A stretch of 64,000 bases of DNA from Dalbergia cochinchinensis (GCA_031216125.1 CM062374.1:37083646-37147645); one strand, 5' to 3'. Shown: positions 23,470-36,060, numbered from the stretch's first letter. A program made the numbers and translations. Notes: generated by a model from the letters alone, not told the origin.

Positions 23470-26078
23470 TAAGAAAATGATTGAATCAACTTGAAATTAA
23501 ATAAATTTAAATATATTTTATAATATTATTCTTATGATTTACTCTAATATACTCCTTCTCATATTCAGTTTATTCACTAACTCTCTCCTTCACAAGGGTA
23601 AAATGAAAAATTAATATTGTCTAGAATTCTTTCGCAATTATTGAATTGTAGACTCAACCGCAAAAATGCCGACTTTATTACGATTATGTGGTTCAACCTA
23701 TGTAGTCATTTTATTTATTTATTTATTTTTGGTCTGAATTGAGTCCTTTATAGTAGGGATATTTAAGACCCGGCCTCATCTACTAACCCGTCCTGTCTCC
23801 AAACTTATTGGATTGTGTTCGGGTCCTTAGATTTGATCTTGTACACTTTTCGGGCCTGATTCGGGTCATACTTCAGGTTGGCCCGACCTGACTTGAAGTG
23901 AAATTTTTTTTATACTTATATATTTTTATAAGAGTTAGTGATAATAGTTATATTTAAATTAATACATTTTGAATAACTTGATATTATTTTTATAGTTAAT
24001 TAGTTTATTTTGAGATATGTATCTCAAAATATCTATTAAATTTTATTTTACTCATTAAATTTTATAACTTTACTTTATATAATATTAAAATCTTCATGGA
24101 TTGTTTAAAAGCAGATTTGACCCAATCACTTATCGGGCTAGGTTCAGAATTTAAAAAATGATTCAGTCTAAAAATTAAATCAGGTTGAGATTTGGTCTAA
24201 CCCATCTCTTGTACATTCCTATTTTGTAGTCCAAATTGTTGGACTTGGGTGGTTTGGGCTTGAAACCACTAACATTGAACCATGAAACTTTAAAGAGACA
24301 ATTTTAGTTGGGTAAATTTTACTGATCTCCTTGAAATTTGATAAAACTCAGGACACCTTTCCACTATTTTTTAAATTTGTTCGGGAGGTATTTGAGTTTG
24401 TGAAGTTATTACACCAACTTCTCTTAAATTTATAAAATTATTACACTAATTTTCACTCTATTACATAATGAATAATGTATTTAGAAAAGATTAGTGTTAT
24501 CTAGGCAAATAGACTAGAGTCGGGATGAATTTCACCAAACTCTAGAGAAGGTGAATGGAATTTACCCATTTTATTTTCAAACAAGAAAAAAATGATGATT
24601 TTATAAAAAAAAAAGAGTGTGTTCTATAAATGGATAAATTTTGCATATAATTTTACGTATAATTTTACAGTGTGATCCAACTAAAAAAAATTGTATTAAA
24701 TTTTACACCTATAATATATTCATAATGAATTACGGCAATTTACGTTACACCGTAATCATCAGAAAAAAATTACCCATGTCTTGTCACCTTTTTAAAATTA
24801 AGATTATGTAATTCTCCAACTTGACAAAACAGTTTAGGTAATTTTTGTTGGATATCGATGTGTGAAAATCATTATCTTAATTTTGACGTAATTTTAGTAT
24901 AATTTTTTTATATTAAATTATGTTTGGTTAGACTTTTTGAATAATTAATTATTACTTACATGTTTTACATTATTAAAAATATTTCTTTAATAAACATTAA
25001 CTATTATAAAATTTTTATATTAACTAGTTTTTTAAAAACAACTGTTTCAATTAGTTATACAATTTTTATTTACTTTATAATTATTTTATTTTAATAAAAT
25101 AAAAAATTAATTTATTTCAAACAATGTATAATGCCTTAAAAATTAATCTATTATACATGTGAAGTTTTAATTTAACTTTTCAAATAATCTATAATGCCTT
25201 AAAAATTAATGTGCCAATAAAACTAGTAATTAAGTTTCAGGGTGAAAAAAAAAATAATCAGTCGAATTATGTTAAATTAGCCGAATTTTTTATAATAAAA
25301 TCTGAATTCTCATGATTCCATCAAGAGAGTTCCTAAGTTTTTTACTTTCTTTTTTTTTAAAAGGTAATTTATCAAAGATATTATTATATCCCTTAATAAC
25401 AGCCCTAATAAAATATCATGTAATTTTAATATATTAAAAAATTAATATATTTGGATTAATGGATGGAATAATACACACACAGGCAGGAGTAGCTGAAGGA
25501 CATACATACATGCTAACAACATGGCAGACAGTGGCCTCGGCAAAAGAGCAATCGCAGGTTACGGCATTTATCACTCCTTTCGCTTGAACGTCGGACGATG
25601 TCCAGTTCCCTTCTCCACTGCACGGGTCTACACTGAAGTCCCAATCCTTCTTCCCTAGTCTCTTACTTACCTCCTCCAGAACTTCCACTACACATTCACA
25701 AAATAATTAACAAAAAAAATTCAACTTAGAGATGCACCCATTTTTGTCCTGTATATATTTTGACATAAAAATATATATGAAGTTCATACATTAAAAATTT
25801 ATTCTATTTTTATTTTTTCAACCAAACATAATATGTAAAACATGAATGGTTGTGTATCTAACACTAACATATATATAAATGGGGATAGCAATAATAATTG
25901 AGTCTTTGAGCATCTGGTCACAAAGGCTCGCTCCGATAGCATATTATAAATAACCTCTTCCAAAAGTAAGTAACTATACATGGCATGTACCTTCGTCTTC
26001 TACCAGAGTAGCTCCGCTAGCCAAAGAGGCGAAGCAAGAAGCAAGAAGCCAAAGGTGGATAAGCAGAGAGAAACTCAT
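14483..26078 (-). CDS. LRR-malectin receptor-like Ser/Thr kinase, gene A (LRR-VIII-2)
   Basis: Probable plasma-membrane receptor kinase of the At1g53430/At3g14840 type. Exons: 26078-25991, 25687-25510, 23322-23251, 23137-23069, 22709-22638, 22556-22485, 22109-22038, 21946-21875, 21785-21714, 21618-21547, 21381-21310, 21057-20986, 20284-20222, 20050-19985, 19899-19864, 19749-19709, 18698-18319, 17634-17439, 17365-17192, 16386-16268, 16142-15932, 15802-15565, 15356-15206, 14866-14483. All introns are GT-AG; the total is 3042 nt, 1013 residues, with no internal stop. Domains: signal peptide about 1-22; N-terminal cap with paired Cys to 88; LRRs 89-370, mostly one per 72-nt phase-2 exon; malectin domain about 397-588; membrane helix about 611-635; kinase from about 670. 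Visible kinase residues: GEGGFG 677-682, Lys698, Glu714, HRD Asp796, DFG Asp814, APE 840-842, so an active RD kinase is expected. Exon 22's acceptor is the least certain junction. The ligand is unknown. Confidence 0.9.
15466..15488. repeat. (TC)n microsatellite in intron 22 of gene A
   Basis: Uninterrupted CT/TC run between exons 22 and 23 (AG-repeat on the coding strand). Confidence 0.85.
16550..16645 (+). repeat. SINE-like remnant in intron 19 of gene A
   Basis: Carries a tRNA-derived SINE signature: an A-box-like stretch TAGTATTAGAGCC followed about 20 bp later by a B-box-like GAAGTTCAATC, in an intron and antisense to the gene. Ends and target duplication were not resolved. Similar A/B-box-like pairs occur near 22890-22945 and 49725-49790 (both minus). 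Confidence 0.35.
17871..18166 (+). mobile_element. Short solo LTR in intron 17 of gene A
   Basis: A 296-bp segment starting TGATTGGG and ending TATCA, flanked on both sides by the 5-bp direct repeat CAATG (17866-17870 and 18167-18171). TG...CA ends with a 5-bp target duplication mark an LTR. No internal coding region is present, so it is a solo LTR or a very small LTR element. The matching intron of gene B (52443-52725) is about 400 bp shorter and lacks it, so insertion followed the duplication. Confidence 0.65.
22800..22990 (-). repeat. SINE-like remnant in intron 4 of gene A
   Basis: On the minus strand an ACATGGTATCATAG stretch is followed by a GGTCAAGAGATTGATCC stretch, resembling A and B boxes of tRNA-derived SINEs. 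Boundaries are unresolved. Confidence 0.3.
23420..23469. repeat. Compound (TC)n(TA)n microsatellite in intron 2 of gene A
   Basis: A run of TC dinucleotides (about 23420-23442) passes directly into TA dinucleotides (about 23443-23469). It lies in the long 2.2-kb intron 2, at the start of the part that gene B lacks. Confidence 0.9.
23480..24740. repeat. Extra block in intron 2 of gene A, probable repeat insertion
   Basis: Intron 2 is 2187 bp in A and 811 bp in B. The A segment from about 24780 to 25380 aligns with B 57875-58460, while this block has no counterpart in B. It contains a G/C-richer motif cluster (GACCCGGCC, GGCCCGACCTGAC, near 23770-23900) of a kind common in dispersed plant repeats. 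No clean terminal repeats were found. Confidence 0.4.
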
Positions 26079-27130
26079 GTCAATCAATGATGATGAGTGG
26101 AAGAAGCTTCAAGATTTGAAACCAATTAGCACTCAGTAGTAAATGTGAAAAAGAGTAACTAATTAAGAAGTGGAGAAGAGAGAGAGATTTTCGGTTGTAA
26201 ATGAATATACGTTGCCAAGAGACACCGATAGAGAAGAGAAAGCTCAAAGTTAGATGGAAAAGAGAAAGGACTGGCGGCTAAATCCAACTTACGATTGAAA
26301 GGTCAATTAGAACTTGAGCTTGCCAGCTAATACTTTTGTACACGAACAAATGGAAAAGTATTGGCTGGTTGCTTTGAGACTCATGCTAGTTTTACTTAAA
26401 TATATGCTAATGGTACAGTCTTAGAAAGAAGGATACACGTTTTCGTTCTCGAAATATGTGTCTCAACTCTCCAGTTTAAGTCTGTTTGTAAGGCACAACT
26501 TTCTTCCTCAAACTAAATAATACTAGTCAATTTGGTATTAATTGTCTTTAAATAGTACTAAATAAATGTGAGAGTCACGTCAATCAACTAAATTTAATGT
26601 GTCAAAGTGGAATACTTTGCAAAATTTAAAATCGTATGGCTTTTTAACAGACATTTAAAGCTTAAGAAAACTAATTTAAAAGGCACTATTTATTAAAGAG
26701 GACAACGTACTTTAATATTATTATACAAATTTTATTCTTCGATAGGTGGAGTGTTTTACACTATGGCAAACCACCTATATTCTATGGTATGAATAGCCTA
26801 CCAGGCAAGAAGAAATTGATCAAAATTATTCCCCTCCATGATTTGTATACTTTAATAAGGTTATGGATAGTGAAATGATAGTAATTTTAGATTAAACAAA
26901 TTGGAGGAAAAGAAGGACAACAAAAAATAATGGGAGTGCAGAAATTGATTTCATCCACTTTCATTTCATTCTATCTATTTTTTAAATATATAAATAATTG
27001 AGTTTTAGTATATTTTATCCCATTCTGCTTCGCTCCATTCATTTCCACCAATTCAAGTATACCCTTAAACATCTAGTCAAGTATTTATTAAATCTATGAA
27101 CTCTACGCCTTGGAAGGATTAATCACTGTG
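26079..27130 (-). promoter_or_regulatory. Upstream region of gene A, duplicated upstream of gene B
   Basis: Sequence upstream of the A start codon matches 59179 to about 60460 upstream of B with few differences, apart from a 184-bp MITE present only in B. On the minus strand a TATA-like TATATTCATTTA lies near 26200-26212, followed by a CT-rich stretch (about 26170-26195) and a leader of roughly 120 bp with no upstream ATG. Shared sequence suggests both genes began with the same core promoter. The TATA box and transcription start are inferred. Confidence 0.5.
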
Positions 27131-28098
27131 AACTCATTTGATATTTATAACATTCTAAACATTCATATTCTTAATCAAACTTGTTATAAACTCAATTTAG
27201 CAACAAGAGTCCCATGGTTTTGCTTAAAGCATATAGTTCATGCTCTTCTAAAAACCACATTTTCATAAATCAACAAAAGTCTCAAATCTCTTTGCAGTAA
27301 TCTCTAAAATCATGCTCTAAGCCACATTTTTATGAAAATATCTCTGATGATCAATATAGAGATCATAGGTTTGAACTTGCTCCCATGGAAGGATGGAAAA
27401 CACAGGATCAATACCAACAGGATCCTAGGAAGTAGGAATGGTATCAATATCTATCATAACAACCATAATACTCTAGTTCAAGATCTAATGATCCCAAAAT
27501 AACTTAGATCTAACTCTAACACAATAGAAGAGCATCATAACCTGATAAACATGAAGGAACATCAATGCTCACCCCAAGAACATGAAAGATTGGACGAAAA
27601 GGAGGTAAAAATAACAAAATCTCTTACTATTGAGCTTTGGAAGTGAAAGACTGAAGCTAGATTGATTAAAAGGAGGAAAAGTGGAGTTAGGAGGCAAGGG
27701 TTTTCGGTCCTAGAAAGAGAAACTCGAGTTTGAGGGGTTTAAAAGGGGTAAGGCACCCTTTTTTCCAAATCTGTGTCGTTTTGCACTATTTCTGGAACAC
27801 CGGCACTTCTATAGAAGCTCGGGACGGCTATAGCAATCAGGGCACCCATGATGCCCCCACCACAAAGCATGAGACCACTATAGCAGTCCTAGACTATAGT
27901 AGCAATTGATAGAGAGCAAAAATTCCCATTTTTCCACATCTATAACTGCTATAGTGGTTCTGGACCCTTATAGCGGTGGCGGCAATACCAAACTCTGAAT
28001 AAAAGGGTCATCTTGGTACATGGCTTTCCCGACAATACGGGTGGGTCCTAACGAACCCTAAGGCCATATTGAACCTGTTTAGGGTCACATGTACATAC
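27131..28098 (-). repeat. Truncated 3' LTR of E2
   Basis: Matches 61803-62691 of the complete solo LTR and the corresponding part of the 5' LTR (37195-37620 plus 44703-45175). The first approximately 1.1 kb (plus orientation) is missing, and the break abuts sequence homologous to the gene B upstream region. It contains repeated CTATAG-type motifs. Confidence 0.75.
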
Positions 28099-28128
28099 TC
28101 CTTCTAAAAAGAGATATGGTCCCCAAAC

Positions 28129-29281
28129 CTAAAACATACCTTGAGGAGGGAAAAGATGCAGATACTTGGTCCTCAAAGCTTCTTCGGCTTCCCAAGTCTT
28201 CCTCGCCAGAGTGGTAAATTTCATTGACCCCATGTCCTTTGAGCAAAGTTTCTTGATTTGCCTATCCACGATGGCAACTAGTTCTTTTTCATATGATAAA
28301 CTTTCATATACTTGAATTGCTTGTAGTGTGAGCACATGAGAGTGATCTAACATTTATTTCCTGTGCATACTGACATGGAAGACTAGGTGGATAGTTGATA
28401 AACTAGGAGGCAATACTAATTTGTAGGCCATTGCTCCAACTCTCTTTAAAATCTCAAAAGGTTGATATAGCGAGGACTTAGCTTTCCTTTCTTACCAAAC
28501 ATTACCACTCCCTTCATGGGAGACACCCTCAGAAACACATGATCACCCACAACGAACTCTAACTCTCGGCGCCAGTTGTGAGCATAGGATTTCTGTCTGG
28601 ACTGAGGTACTAACAGCCATTCTCTAATCAACTGGACTTTCTCTAGAATCTCCTGTACCAAATTTGGGCCTCGGGTCTTAGCTTCCCTAAGCTCAAACCA
28701 TCCAATGGGAGATCTACATCGTCTCCCATACAATGCTTTAAATGGTGCTATCTGGATGCTAACTTGATAACTATTATTATATAAGAATTCTATTAGTGGC
28801 AAGTGGTCACACCAACTCCCACCAAAGTCTAACAGGCAAGCTTTGAGCATATCCTCTAAGGTCTAGATTGTCCTCTCTGACTAGCCATCTATCTGGGGTT
28901 GAAAAGCTCTGGTCAGATCCACACAACTCTGAGAGTCTCTTGCAATGCCCTCCACAACCATGAGGTAAACTGGGACCCTGTACCTGATATAATGGATACT
29001 GGTACTCTATAGAGTCTAACAATCTCATTTATGTGTAGCTGGGTTGTATTGAAGGTCATCTTAACTGGTAGGAAGTAGGCTAACTTGGTCATTCTGTCTA
29101 TGATCACCTAGATTGACTCAAAGCCCTTAGTGATCCGAGATAACCTGACTACAAAGTCCATGGTTATCTTCTCCCATTTCCACTCTAAGATCTTTACCTA
29201 CTGTAGCAAGCTTGCAGGCATTTGGTGCTCAGCCTTAACTTGTTGATACACCAAACACTGTGCCATGAATTCACCTATATC
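28129..29281 (-). pseudogene. E2 integrase core and C-terminal region, decayed
   Basis: Minus-strand translation gives an integrase core (IIDRMTKLAYFLPVK at about 29107, then a SIISGTGSQFTS-like stretch and FLYNNSYQVS near 28780), the GDHVFLRVSPMKGV C-terminal motif near 28530, and a chromodomain-like end (KTWEAEEALRTKY, about 28190). Frame changes and stops interrupt it. Integrase would insert the element's DNA copy. The N-terminal zinc-binding part lies beyond the CACTA insertion at 32472-32700. Confidence 0.8.
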
Positions 29282-32200
29282 CACTACTAGAAAAAATGTT
29301 GTTATTGATGGATTTTACAGATGGATTTTTAACCATTACCGACAGAAAAGTTAATTTTCGACTGATTTTGACCACCGGAAATAACGTAGTTGGAAATGAT
29401 TATCGACGGATTTTTTCCGTCGAAAAATGTTATTGACGGAATTACCGACGAATTTTATTAACAAAAATCCATCGGTAATGAGCTAAAAAAATCATTAGAA
29501 AATCTATCAACTTTTCTCTTTACCGACAGATTTTCTTTGATTACCGATGGATTTTCCGTCGATAAATTTCATAAATTCCATTTTTTTATTTTCAGTTTAC
29601 CGATGAATTTTTCCGTCGATAATAATAAATTTTTTTATTTATTTTACTGATGGATTTTTCTGTCGATAATTATAGTTTTGAAATTTTTTTTGTTTACTGA
29701 TGGATTTTTTCATCGGTAATTGTGAATTTTATTTTTTGTTTATTTATGTTACCAACGAAAAAATTCGTCAGTAATTATAATTTTTAAAAAATTATTATTT
29801 TTGGTTTATCGACGGATTTTTCCGTCGATAATTGTAAGTTTTATTTTTTTTTTTTTTATTTATGTTACCGATGGAACAATCCATCGGAAATCAAAATTTT
29901 TACTTTTTTCGTTAACTTAGGGACGAAAAAATTCATTAGTAATTAAAATTTATTTTTACTAAAATTTTAGTAATTTGTGTGTTATCTAATCATTTAAAGC
30001 TAATTATAAATATATTAAATAATGAAAAATTATAAAAAACTTCCAATAAATAATAAACACAATAAATTTTACTTTGAAATGCAAAATAGATAGAAGTGTC
30101 AGAAAGTGTACAGACACAAATATAAAAATTCAACATATAACAGAAAAAAAAAAACCAATAACCAAAATCAGGAGTCAGCAGTATCATCGTCAGCGTCATT
30201 ATCACCACCACCCTCATCATTATCATCATCATCATCAGCATCTGGCAGTACGGATGAGCCTGCCTTTATCTTCTTCTACAAAGATACATCTGCTTCTTCA
30301 TCTTTATGTCTATGGCCTTTTCCTTGTCCTCACCTTTTCCTTTATCTTCTTCCACGACCTTTAATATTTGATAATATTGCTAACTCAATAGTGAAGGACA
30401 TCCAAGGAAGATGTCATTGAGACTCACCATGCTTAATAGTTGTGCAATTATAAGCCCCAACTGCAGCATGTAACAACTTGAGGGATCCTAGGTAAAACTA
30501 AACACTATTATGAATTTGTGCAACTCAATCCCTATTTTCCAAATGTATGAGACTTGTTAACTTCACATAGGATTGATTGTCATATCACTTGAATAAGCAT
30601 CTTCTAAGCTCACATTTCCCCTCGATCCTTTGTTATCATCATGCTTAACATGTCCACTTCCATTCAGATTCTGCAGCAAGAAACCTAAATGTCAAATTTC
30701 TTAATTATTTTTTATGTCTTACACTTATACATGTGTGTATGCCCGTCAAAATATATATTAGAATATAACCACAACATATCTAGTACAATAATTGTCAGCT
30801 ATGAAATTAATATGCATGAATTCAACTATATCTAAACAGTGTCTAGTTTGTTTTTTATATCCCTTTAAAAACCACAGACTATATGTTTTGGTAACAGTTT
30901 CTACACATAAAGGACCATCTTAAAGGATTCTTTCAATCGGTTTTCTTAGTGAATACATTGATTCTTTCACTAAAAAAGAAAAAGACAAAAGTCAATGGAC
31001 TCTTCACCAAAATACTTAAAGCTTTTCCAATGAATGTTTCCTTCAAATGTAAACAGCAAATTAAGCCAGCTGTGTGGTAAGGAACCTTTTGTACCCCAAT
31101 TTTACCAGCTAAGTTAAACATCAAAACAAGATAGTAATTGTCATGGTCTTGTCTAGTACCCAAGTCCCAAGCCCATAACCTATGTAATAGTACATAGCTT
31201 AAACTTCCAAGATGAGTGGCTCATTGTAATTTTTTTTTTCTGAGTTTGTGCATATTTCAACTTAGTAAGCAACACTAACTACTACAAGACTTAATGATGC
31301 AATGTATCTTCATGCAATTAAATCTAAGGCAAAGTGCCGTAAACCCCAAAAGTTTAAAGACCAATCGTGAAACTAAAGCTAGAAGGGGCATAACTCATAA
31401 CTATAACTTTGCAGCCCAAAATTCAAATAATGTGAAAAAGCAAATATCTTTGCAGTCCGGAGGCCTAAATCATGTTTTGGTAACCAAAAATGCTACTTAC
31501 CCCAAAACTAATTTGGCCAATGAGTTGGCACGCACAGGGGTGGAGGGGCTTAGGGACGGCAGGCAGAGGCTCCCGGATGACAGGCGCATCCGGTGGGGGC
31601 TCCAGGATGGGGGGATGTATGAAGGAAGGGCCGGCGTGCGGCTGGGCACGGGGGACGATTGCATCTGCATGCGGGGGCTCCACGACGGCAGGCGCATTGG
31701 TGGGGGCTCGACTATGGCGGGGTGGTGCGATGAATGAACTGGCGAGGACGGGAGTGAGGCGGCTCGGACCTTGAGGAAGCGGCGACGATCACGACTTGCG
31801 AGGGAGTGACCGACGAGGATCGCGACTTCTGGAGAAGGCCTTGAGGATGAAGGTTGCTGGTGGACGGTGGGCCGATATGAGTGGGACGAAGACCGGCATG
31901 CGGTGGAGGTGGGCGGTGGCTGATGCTTTGAGAGAGTATGCTTTAGACGGAGAGAGAGAGTACAGCCATTAAATTGATCTTTAAGTTAGAAAGTTACCGG
32001 TGGATTTTTGAATTTCCGACGGAAGAAATCCACAAGTAAAAACAAAAAAGGCGCCATTTTTCCTTTGTTCCCAAAAATGAATTCTAACACTTACTAGCAG
32101 ATTTTTCTGACGATAGTTATTTTTTGTGAAAAAATTTAACTTCTGAAATTAATTTTACTGAAGAATTTTTTCATCGGTAATTATTTTCAAAAATATTTCA

Positions 32201-32471
32201 CGAGATTAATTTTACTGATGAAAAAATCAATCGGTAAATTTAATTTCTACATTAAAATTAATTTTTAATATTTACCAATGGAAAAATCCTTTGGTAATTC
32301 ACACATCATATTTATTTCTAGTAAGTGCCAAATTTACCAACGGAAAAATCCGTTGGTAATGACTGAAACCCAAAAAAAAATTTTTGCTCAAATTTCTCAT
32401 TTGTCATCAATAAATCTGTTGGAAACATTGACGGAAAAAATCCATCGGAAACTCGCATTTTTCTTATAGTG
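29282..32471. mobile_element. Non-autonomous CACTA (En/Spm-type) transposon
   Basis: The ends are inverted: CACTACTAGAAAAA at 29282 and, reversed, CACTATAAGAAAAA at 32471. The flanking 3-bp target duplication ATC is present at 29279-29281 and 32472-32474. Both subterminal regions (about 29320-29950 and 31990-32460) hold many short inverted repeats around CCGACGGATTTTTCCGTCGG, typical transposase-binding arrays of this superfamily. The 3190-bp element shows no complete transposase. It contains an acidic-tail-like fragment on the minus strand (about 30240-30170) and a GC-rich block (31520-31935). It splits the E2 integrase, which becomes continuous again if the element and one ATC are removed. 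Confidence 0.92.
31520..31935. other. GC-rich block inside the CACTA element
   Basis: About 400 bp that is much richer in G on the plus strand than its surroundings, with repeated GGCTC and GGGG stretches. Open frames exist on both strands (Gly/Arg-rich on plus, Pro-rich on minus, for example 31683-31465), but none shows a known domain. It may be a CpG-rich promoter or first-exon region of the lost transposase, or captured host DNA. I cannot decide from sequence alone. Confidence 0.4.
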
Positions 32472-35400
32472 ATCTCTCTTCATGCCTTTCCACTAGTACA
32501 ACAGTATGGGATCTTGGTACATCTTAGCTGAATTAGGATGTACGAGTATGTTATGCTGTGAGATTCTTCCATCATCTTTCTCTTTAGCTCACCCATATTG
32601 GGTACACATAAACGGTCTCCAAAACGCAACACACCCTCCATATCCATTGAAAACTCATGATTCTTTCTTCTACGCACATCCTCTATAAGCTTAGTCAACT
32701 TGGGTCTTCTCCTTGTTGTGCCTTGATTTGTTGTACTAAGGTTAACTAGGCCCTAATGTGAACAAGAAAAACTCTAGAATCATCAAGTCCAAAGTGAACT
32801 CTATCTACCTTTGGCTTATGAATATCATCTATCAAAGGCTACCTCACCAGTGCTATTTGAGCCAAACTACCCATGGAGTTCCTGCTTAAAGCATTAGCCT
32901 TGCTTGGATGGTAGGAGATAGTGCAGTTATAATCTTTCAGTAGCTTTAACGACCTACGCTGCCTAAGATTCAGATCCTTCTGCTGAAAGATATACTTTAA
33001 GCTCTTCTGATTTGTGAAGATCTCACTAGTCTCCCTATATAGATAGTGCCTCCAAATCTTCAAGGCAAAGACCGCTGTTGCCATCAAGATCATGATTTGG
33101 TTAGTTCTGCTCATATCTCTTGAGTTGCCTAGAAGCATAAGCCACAACCTGGCCATGCTGCATAAGGACATAGCCAAGCCCAACTCTCGAGGGATCACAA
33201 TATACTGAAAAAACAACCATGCTTAAAGGTAGCACTAACGTTGGAGCTGTGGTCAAACAAGTCTTGAACTTCTGGAAACTTTGCTCACATGCATTTAACT
33301 AGTGAAACTTAACATACTTCTGGGACAACTTGGTCAAAAACACTACAATTTTAGAGAAATCTTTAATAAACAATCAGTAATATCTTATTAAACCTAGGAA
33401 ACTACAGATCTATGACACTGTAGAAGGTCTTGATAATTGCTGAACCGCCTTAACCTTCTTCGGGTCTACCAAAATACTATCCTTAGAAACTATATGACCA
33501 AGGAACGCCACTTGGTTAAGCCAAAACTCACATTTAGAGAATTTGGCATATAACTAGTTCTTTTTAAGCGTCTGCAAGAAAATCCTAGGATGTTGCTTAT
33601 GCTCTCTATGCTCTTAGAGTACACCAGGATGTTATCAATGAAGACAATCACAAAATGACCTAGGAACAACTTGAAAACCCTGTTCATTAAATCCATCAAG
33701 GCTATAGGGGCATTGGTCAACCCAAAAGATATCACTAGGAATTCATAGTGCCCATAGCACATCTTGAAGGTCTTTGGCATATCCTTACCCTTAATCCTCA
33801 ATTGACGATAACCTGACTGAAGATCAATCTTAGATAAACACCTAGCCCTCTGAAGATGATCAAACAGATTATCTATGGGTGGCAAAGGGTACCAGTTTTT
33901 AACTATGACCTTATTTAGTTGTCGGTAGTCTATGCACATCTTCATAGACCCATACTTCTTCCTCACAAATAAGACCGGAGCACCCCAAGGCGAAGTACTT
34001 AGTCGGGTGAACCCCTTATCTACAACTGCTCCTTAAACTCTCTTAAATCTACTAGAGCCAAATGATGTAAGGGTGTAAAGATGGCCCTAACTCGAGGCTC
34101 AAGCTTTTTCTCAAACTCTATCTCCCTCTCTAGTGGTATTCCTGGTACTTCTTTCGGAAACACATCTGAGAACTCACAAACCACAGGAATAGATTTTATG
34201 CTTGGCACTGGTGCATCTACATTTCTAATTGAAGCTAAGAATCCATTACTCCCATTTGTCCATAAGCCGCAAGGCACTCATGGCTGAGATCAGGCTGGTT
34301 GGAATTGAACAACTGGTACCCTTAAATTCTTGGAGCTTACCTCTAACACCAAACTTCATCGACTTACTATAACAATCCACCGTGGCATGACATGAAGCTA
34401 GCCAATCCATGCCCAAGATAATATCAAAATTCGATATATCTAACATGTATAGGTTGGCAAGAGTCTCCATATCTCCAACCTTGACCTCACCTCTCTATAC
34501 ACTGACCGAAAAAAGGGGAGCTCTCCCGCAAGTATCCCTAATAAGAAAGGCCATTCTAAGCTAGTAACCGGTCTCTCATACCATGTGGTAAAGAATGGGG
34601 ACATATATGAATGTGTGGACCTGAGGTTGATCAGTGTAAAAGCCTCAAAATAAAAAACTCTGATAATACCTGCTACCACATCACTGGATGCTGCCGCATC
34701 CTACTGTGTCAATGTATACAGTCGAGGTTGTCCTCCACCACTCTGACCTCTACCTGCTAAGCCTCTGTCACTAGAATCTCTACCTCTAGGCCCCTGCCCC
34801 CAGTACTTCTGCTCGCTAGAGCTGTAAAATCAACCTAGGTCGCGAACTAGAATGAATGAGCTGAAGCCGTGGGGTTTGTCGACCGCTAGCTAGACGTCCC
34901 TAACTGAAATGGACACTCTATTCGCTTGTAGCCATATTAGCCATAACTATAACATGCAAAAGTGCTAATCATGCATTGTCCCACATATCACCTCCCACAA
35001 TTCTGGCATATAGGGAAACTATGAACTAATGCTTGGCCACTGTATTGACTGTCACCTCTGCTCTGGCTCTGTAAACTAACAAGCCATACCAAGATGGGGT
35101 CTGAGAAGGTAACTTTACCTGACTAAGCCCGCTGCTGGCCTTGCTGGCCAGGTCATCTACTAGTGCCTACTCCCCCAAAAAAAGAACCATGTGTCCTGAT
35201 TCTCTTGCCAGCATCAGAAGCAGCTCTCTTCTCTGCTAGACTGGCCTCTAACCCGATGGTTGTATCTACCACTTGGGCATAGTCCATCGTACCAATATGC
35301 AGCTAAAGGCTGAGGAACATGTCCATAGGTAGCCCTTGAACAAATCGGCTAACCTTCTCAGTCTTTGATTGTAACGTACTCATAGCTGCCTATGCTAAAT

Positions 35401-36060
35401 ATGTGAATCTCTCGTCATACTCTACTACTATCATCCCTGGAGTCATGCGAAGCATTAGAAACTCCTCCACTATCTGAGCACGTTTGCTCTTTGACAGGAA
35501 TCTCCCTCCTAAGTGGACGGCTTTGAGTCACTGCACCCCTGTAGGAACTCATTGTACCGGATCCTTACCTAGCCTTCGAGTTAGAAGCCAGGCAACTTTG
35601 ATGCTTTCTCTGAAGAGTAATGAATGACTCAAATAATTTTCTCTATCTTTCTGAGGAATGCTTAAAGATCCTTCGTGGTAAGACGCCCCTGGAAGGTGGG
35701 TAGATCCATCTTCCTGAAGCACTCCAAAGTTGAATCATTTAGGTTTTTAACTAGAGGTTGGACTAAGAGTGGCTGCAATTCGGCCTTTGCCTGTCTAGAG
35801 GCACATTAGAAAGTATGGCTAAGGCCTGTTCCAGGACTCTGAAGTGGATACTAGAGCTGGAAGAACCGTTGCTACGGCGCTGACGTGAAGGGGAGGTATA
35901 TTGAATCTTGAAGAACATAGACACATAGGATAAGGAATACTGATCATCAAAGGAAGACAAAACTCTATCTCTGAACCTAAACATGACTGACCATTCCTTA
36001 AGGCCTCAAGTAACGCTTCGTTCAATGGAAATGGGCGCGCTTCCATTGATTTGTAGAGAA
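32472..36060 (-). pseudogene. E2 gag, protease, RT, RNase H and integrase N-terminus, decayed
   Basis: Minus-strand order: gag with a degenerate zinc knuckle (about 34980-34920), protease near 34640-34560, reverse transcriptase (33966-33490; MCIDYRQLNKV, then KIDLQSGYRQLRI), RNase H (33216-32839, ending in a YHPSKANALSRNS-like motif) and the integrase zinc-binding region (32698-32472). The protease has Asn and Arg where the conserved Asp-Ser/Thr-Gly context is expected (LINLRSTHS). The polymerase motif reads FIDN instead of FIDD. With these losses plus stops and frame changes the enzymes cannot be active. Confidence 0.85.

Noticed and set aside
30074..30420. Ser/Pro- and His-rich plus-strand frames near 30.1-30.4 kb
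   Set aside because: They are translations of TCATCA-type low-complexity DNA inside the CACTA element. The minus strand looks more like an acidic tail of a decayed element protein, but it is too short to call.
31294..31774. Overlapping open frames on both strands in the CACTA GC-rich block
   Set aside because: Three or more overlapping frames are expected from high GC content. None has a domain, start context or splice structure, so none is listed as a gene.
29320..32460. CRISPR-like array of short palindromic repeats
   Set aside because: The CCGACGG repeats are the subterminal repeats of a plant CACTA transposon, irregularly spaced and in both orientations.
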